Source: Virgibacillus_P tibetensis
GTDB taxonomy: Bacteria; Bacillota; Bacilli; Bacillales; Amphibacillaceae
Direction: 5' to 3'
Length of the DNA stretch: 64,000 bases
Assembly: GCF_036026595.1 (NCBI RefSeq)
Contig: NZ_JARZFX010000002.1
Location: forward strand, 1 to 64,000
Part shown: positions 60,227 to 64,000 of the stretch, one piece after another
Numbering within the stretch: the stretch's first letter is position 1
How the letters are laid out: every line of letters begins with the position of its first letter
The notes under the pieces: model-generated
What the model was told of the DNA's origin: nothing
Seen by the model: only the letters and a program-made list of their open reading frames with translations
The model's database searches: none
Made by a program: the position numbers and the translations under genes

Positions 60227-62230
60227 TTATTTAATTAATGCATTTGGATCGATAATTAAGGAAACAGTTCCATCACCTAAAATAGTAGCACCTGAAATTG
60301 CAAACACATCCTGCAGGTAATTTCCCAGTGACTTTAATACAACTTCTTTCTGACCAATAAAGGAATCTACGATAAGCCCTGTCAGCTTTTCACCTTTTTT
60401 AACAATAACAATCGCATGATAATCTTCTTCTCTCGTTTCACGGCCGGGAACACTAAACACTTCCTCTAAGGAGACAAGCGGCACGATACTTCCCCTGAAA
60501 TCCATTACCTTTTGACCATGTGCGTACATAATTTTTTCTTCTTCCAGTAAAACTGTTTCTATAATAGAAGAAAGTGGAACAGCATATATTTCTTTTCGAA
60601 CATTTACAAGCAATGTCGATAAAATGGAAAGGGTTAAAGGCAATTGTATGGAGAACTTACTCCCCTTCCCTTTCACAGATTCAATCGTTATTTGGCCACC
60701 CAGTGATTCAATCTTATTTTTCACCACATCAAGTCCTACTCCCCGACCGGAAATATCAGATAGTACTTCTGCGGTACTAAAGCCGGAGGATAAAATAAGC
60801 TGAAATGCTTCTTCATCTGTTAGGTGTTTTGCATCCGCAGAATTCAGGAGCCCATTTTCCATTGCTTTTGCTTCCACCTTATCGCGGTTTATTCCTGCTC
60901 CATCGTCTTCTATCTCAATAAACACATGATTACCACTATGATAGGCTCTTAGCGTCAGCTTTCCCTCTTCAGGTTTCCCAGATTGAGTGCGTTCTGCTGG
61001 CAGTTCTATTCCATGATCTAAGGAGTTTCGGATTAAATGAACGAGTGGGTCCCCTATTTCATCAATAACAGTTCGGTCCAACTCTGTTTCTGCACCAATG
61101 ATCTCAAGCTTTATTTTTTTATCCAGGTCTTTAGCCAAACCTCTTACCATTCTTGGGAAACGGTTAAACACCTGTTCTACAGGAACCATTCTCATCGTTA
61201 AAATTAAACTTTGCATGTCTTCGGAAACTCTGGACATGTGTTCGACGGTTTCCACCAACTCCTGATTATCTGTTCGTTTTGCAATGTCTTCCAATCTGCT
61301 TCGGTCAATAACTACTTCTTCAAACAGGTTCATTAAGTCATCAATTCGCTCCAGGTTTACCCGGATCGTTTTGGAGGAACCCTGTTTTCCTTGAACGCCA
61401 TTAGACTCTATTGAAGTTTCCTCTTTAGAGACCGCTGCCTCCTCAACCGCTTGTGGTTCACGCTTTGTTTGGTCATTCATTACTGAAGTCAGACTGGCTG
61501 CGTCTACCTTTTTAACTTCAGATATATTTGTAATTAGTGCTTCTAGTGTTTGGGCTGATTCTTTTGAAAGAACAACAAACGAGAAGGCTCCTTCGAAAAT
61601 GCCTTCTTCCAGTTCTTCCACCTCAGGGAATGTTTTTATAATTTCCCCTTTACTTTCAAGGGCTTCGACGACCATATAGGCACGGGCAGCTTTCAAGATG
61701 CAATCCTCTGTTAATTCTACTGTCAGGTGATAAGAATGAAACCCTTGTTCTTCAGCCTGGGAGATAACAGTCAATTGGTACTCATCCAACGCTATAGGAG
61801 CAACACCCTTTTTTTCTGTTGGTGTCACCACAGTTTCACTTGTAGAGACAGATCCCTTTTCGATCTGTTCCAATCGATGAATTAATTCTGATACATCCTT
61901 CTTTCCATCCTTGCCTTCACTGATTTCATTCACCATTTCTTCCATATATTCAATCGCTAAAAATACAATATCGATTAACTCGGTTGAAACTGCCAATTCA
62001 TTATTACGTATTTTGTCCAGGACATTTTCCATTTGATGTGTCAGAGAAGCGATATCTTCAAATCCCATCGTTGCGGCCATCCCTTTAAGTGTATGTGCCG
62101 ATCGGAATATTTCATTTACAATTGCTAGTTCACCCGGCTGTTTCTCCAGTTTAAGAAGATGATCGTTTACAGCCTGTAAATGCTCCCTGCTTTCATCCAA
62201 AAACACGTCAATATATTGATTCATTTCCAT
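60227..62230 (-). CDS. cheA: Chemotaxis histidine kinase CheA
   Basis: A 667-aa kinase. P1 has the phospho-His 46 in FRSAHTLKGMAATMG. P2 (about 155-245) is the CheY-docking domain, with its acidic/hydrophobic pattern. A P3 dimer helix pair starts at about 285. P4 holds the N box LVHLIRNSLDHGIE, IEDDGAGIN and GRGVGLDVVKNKIESLGG. The P5 CheW-like domain covers about 530-665. It would phosphorylate a CheY encoded elsewhere, as the neighbouring cheY is broken. Confidence 0.96.
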   Translation of the reverse strand: MEMNQYIDVFLDESREHLQAVNDHLLKLEKQPGELAIVNEIFRSAHTLKGMAATMGFEDIASLTHQMENVLDKIRNNELAVSTELIDIVFLAIEYMEEMVNEISEGKDGKKDVSELIHRLEQIEKGSVSTSETVVTPTEKKGVAPIALDEYQLTVISQAEEQGFHSYHLTVELTEDCILKAARAYMVVEALESKGEIIKTFPEVEELEEGIFEGAFSFVVLSKESAQTLEALITNISEVKKVDAASLTSVMNDQTKREPQAVEEAAVSKEETSIESNGVQGKQGSSKTIRVNLERIDDLMNLFEEVVIDRSRLEDIAKRTDNQELVETVEHMSRVSEDMQSLILTMRMVPVEQVFNRFPRMVRGLAKDLDKKIKLEIIGAETELDRTVIDEIGDPLVHLIRNSLDHGIELPAERTQSGKPEEGKLTLRAYHSGNHVFIEIEDDGAGINRDKVEAKAMENGLLNSADAKHLTDEEAFQLILSSGFSTAEVLSDISGRGVGLDVVKNKIESLGGQITIESVKGKGSKFSIQLPLTLSILSTLLVNVRKEIYAVPLSSIIETVLLEEEKIMYAHGQKVMDFRGSIVPLVSLEEVFSVPGRETREEDYHAIVIVKKGEKLTGLIVDSFIGQKEVVLKSLGNYLQDVFAISGATILGDGTVSLIIDPNALIK

Positions 62231-62369
62231 TCAATTCTTCCTCTCCGACCTAAATCAATCCTATACTTTCAAACACACATTCGTATGTATTGCCTGCCCA
62301 TACCCTAACAACATAGTGCACCCCCTATAATGGCAGGGGAGGCCTCACCAACTCTTTATTTTCTCGGGC

Positions 62370-63167
62370 TTAATCATCCTTCTCGCCATCTACATTAATT
62401 TCGTAATTAGGCAGGATGAGCACTTCCACTCTTCTGTTCTTTGCTCGATTTTCTTCCGTTGTGTTCGGTACAATAGGGTGATTTTCTCCATATCCTTTTG
62501 CACTGAAACGGTCTGCAACCAGTTTTTCATTTTCTAAAATCAGATGCATAAAGTTCACTGCCCGAATGACACTCAACTCCCAGTTGGAAGCAAAATCTGC
62601 ATTACTCATTGGCCGGTCATCCGCGTGTCCGCTGATCACAATTTGATGTGGCGGGTCAGTATACAGGAAATTAGAAACTTCCTTAGCGATTTTCTGTCCC
62701 TCGCTTTTTACTTCGGCACTACCAGAATCAAATGTTATATCATTAACAATTGTTATTAATAGCCCTTCATCCAATAATTCTGTTCCTAATACATCCGTCA
62801 ATTCATTCGTTGCAATATAGTTATTTATTCTGTCCCGCAGCTCCTGAAGGTGGAGTAATTCCCGTGCTTCATTCTCTTCTTTTTCTTTTTCTACTTCCGT
62901 TTCTTCATCTTTTTCTTCCTCTTCTTCTGTATCCTGATTGGTACTTTCCGGAATTTCAATAGGATCGCTGCTTTCATCTAATATACTTGATCCTGAACCA
63001 AATTCACTTTGAAAAATAAGGGATAGCTCCTTATACTTCTGTGCGTCCAAATCACTCATTGCGAATAACACAATAAACAAAGCCAGTAACAGAGTTAGTA
63101 AGTCTGCATAAGGAATCAACCAGGACTCATCAATGTGACTATCATCCTGCTTTCTTTTACGACGCAT
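62370..63167 (-). CDS. motB: Flagellar stator protein MotB
   Basis: The 265-aa stator subunit has one N-terminal TM with the ion-binding Asp in PYADLLTLLLALFIVLF. A plug/linker follows with a long Glu/Lys-rich segment (about 75-105). The OmpA-like peptidoglycan-binding domain has ISGHADDRPMSN and NRRVEVLILPN. The TM sequence resembles H+-type MotB more than MotS, but ion use cannot be settled by eye. Its start overlaps motA by 11 bp. Confidence 0.95.
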   Translation of the reverse strand: MRRKRKQDDSHIDESWLIPYADLLTLLLALFIVLFAMSDLDAQKYKELSLIFQSEFGSGSSILDESSDPIEIPESTNQDTEEEEEKDEETEVEKEKEENEARELLHLQELRDRINNYIATNELTDVLGTELLDEGLLITIVNDITFDSGSAEVKSEGQKIAKEVSNFLYTDPPHQIVISGHADDRPMSNADFASNWELSVIRAVNFMHLILENEKLVADRFSAKGYGENHPIVPNTTEENRAKNRRVEVLILPNYEINVDGEKDD

Positions 63168-63942
63168 CCCGATCCTCCTTCATCTCGTTTAACTCTTTTG
63201 TCGTCAGGTAAGAGCCTAATTTATCCCGAACGACCATCGCAGAGTCACCAGTTGTAATGGACAGAACCCCTTCAATCATAATTTCTTTAATTTGTATTTC
63301 TTTCTTTGATTTCTGCCTCAACTTGTTAGCGAACGGATGCCATAACATATACCCAGAGAAGATACCTAATAACGTAGCAATAAACGCAGCCGATATCGCA
63401 GACCCTAAGATTGCCATGTCCTCCATATTTCCGAGTGCGGCGATCAGCCCAATAACAGCTCCCAGAACACCCAGTGTTGGTGCATAGGTTCCTGCTTGGG
63501 TAAATACGGCTGCACCTTCCTGATGACGTCTATCCATTGCGTCCACTTTTTCCAGCATGACCTCTCGTATGAACTCAGGTGTTTGCCCATCAATCGTCAG
63601 CTGTAATCCTGATTCTAAGAACGGGTCCTCAATCTCATTCATCTGTTTTTCCAATGAAAGAATCCCCTCTTTACGTGTCTGCTCTGCCAGCTGTGTAAAA
63701 AGATCAATCAAATCCTTAATTGCTGTATACTTTTTTTCTGTAAAAATAATTTTGAATAGCGCTGGTATTTTCTTAATTGTACTAATAGGAAATGCGATTA
63801 AAACGGAAGCAATCGTTCCCAGGAAAATAATTAATATCGCACCGGGATTAACTATTGCGACCATTTCCACACCCTTCAAAGTCATTCCGACCCCTATAGC
63901 AACCAAGCCTAATATAATACCAATATACGATGTCTTGTCCAT
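63157..63942 (-). CDS. motA: Flagellar stator protein MotA
   Basis: A 261-aa stator subunit with four TM segments. The cytoplasmic loop between TM2 and TM3 holds charged residues for rotor contact (EKKYTAIKDLIDLFTQLAEQ). TM3 and TM4 carry TYAPTLGVLGAVIGLIAAL and AFIATLLGIFSGYMLWHPFANKL with conserved Pro/Gly. It is the first gene of motA-motB-cheA-cheW on the minus strand; its promoter lies near the window end. Confidence 0.96.
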   Translation of the reverse strand: MDKTSYIGIILGLVAIGVGMTLKGVEMVAIVNPGAILIIFLGTIASVLIAFPISTIKKIPALFKIIFTEKKYTAIKDLIDLFTQLAEQTRKEGILSLEKQMNEIEDPFLESGLQLTIDGQTPEFIREVMLEKVDAMDRRHQEGAAVFTQAGTYAPTLGVLGAVIGLIAALGNMEDMAILGSAISAAFIATLLGIFSGYMLWHPFANKLRQKSKKEIQIKEIMIEGVLSITTGDSAMVVRDKLGSYLTTKELNEMKEDRDAS

Positions 63943-64000
63943 CTTGCAACCCCCATAATTAAATGATTAATCCTACTAAAAAAGACTATTTCAACTTAGA

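Noticed and set aside
1..64000. CRISPR arrays, tRNA or rRNA genes, transposases
   Set aside because: No regularly spaced direct repeats, no tRNA-like cloverleaf with a CCA end, no rRNA segments and no transposase-like ORF were noticed on reading; a tRNAscan or Rfam run was not possible.

Overview
The window is low-GC chromosomal DNA of a motile Bacillaceae. The gene order minJ-ctpB-(M23 hydrolase)-ftsX-ftsE-cccB-prfB-secA-hpf-fliT-fliS-fliD-flaG-csrA-fliW-yviE-flgL-flgK-flgN-flgM-yvyF-comFC-comFA-degV-degU-degS-yvyE matches the conserved B. subtilis block. The accessory genes (TAXI-type TRAP transporter, Na+/dicarboxylate-type carrier, many low-GC interspersed repeats) suggest a halotolerant Oceanobacillus/Virgibacillus-like genus. 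That genus guess is inference. No tRNA, rRNA, CRISPR array, prophage or intact insertion sequence was seen.

Layout. 0-8.2 kb: division and envelope genes (MinJ, CtpB, an EnvC-like M23 hydrolase beside its likely activator FtsEX), cytochrome c-551 and RF2 with its programmed frameshift. 8.2-12.1 kb: secA and long-form hpf with a close match to a SigB promoter. 12.7-20.5 kb: late flagellar genes, chaperones, the CsrA/FliW switch and FlgM; flagellin (hag) is not at its usual place between flaG and csrA. 20.6-26.6 kb: ComFC/ComFA (no comFB), DegV, DegSU and YvyE. Here the B. subtilis order stops at a bidirectional terminator. 26.6-31.1 kb: GlcNAc use (NagB, NagA, NagE PTS). 31.2-32.4 kb: VanZ-like protein and a sinI-sinR pair. 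33-36.8 kb: class D sortase, LCP wall-polymer ligase and a MecA-like PBP. 36.9-39.1 kb: two tandem IDEAL-domain paralogues and a P-loop ATPase. 39.2-41.3 kb: a 17-codon mini-ORF and a DUF779/aldehyde dehydrogenase operon with a perfect cre site. 41.6-51.1 kb: YdjO, CysL-like LysR with YeiH, HAD phosphatase, pyrrolidone carboxyl peptidase, SLC13 carrier and two MFS transporters. 52.4-52.7 kb: a type I toxin/antisense-RNA locus. 53-58.3 kb: TAXI-TRAP transporter and LTA synthase. 58.7-63.9 kb: EAL protein, a cheY/mcp deletion scar, cheW, cheA, motB and motA.

The standout observation is the TAXI solute-binding lipoprotein at 55058-56053. It is circularly permuted: the half that normally ends these proteins follows the signal peptide directly, and the canonical N-terminal half closes the protein. 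Its last residues (SLDDVK) would continue into its own first mature residues (GKSIAIG). Other non-routine findings are the 33-aa holin-like toxin with its convergent antisense RNA, a cheY start fused to an mcp end, and two mosaic repeats that share modules in different relative orientation. There is also a perfect 28-bp palindrome ahead of flgM, a structured sortase leader, and several real genes under 60 codons (sinI, the toxin, a 52-aa ORF before nagE, a 59-aa membrane protein).

All calls come from reading the sequence. Family names rest on recognised motifs and gene order, not on database searches. Start codons were chosen by Shine-Dalgarno (SD) spacing and by family N-termini.
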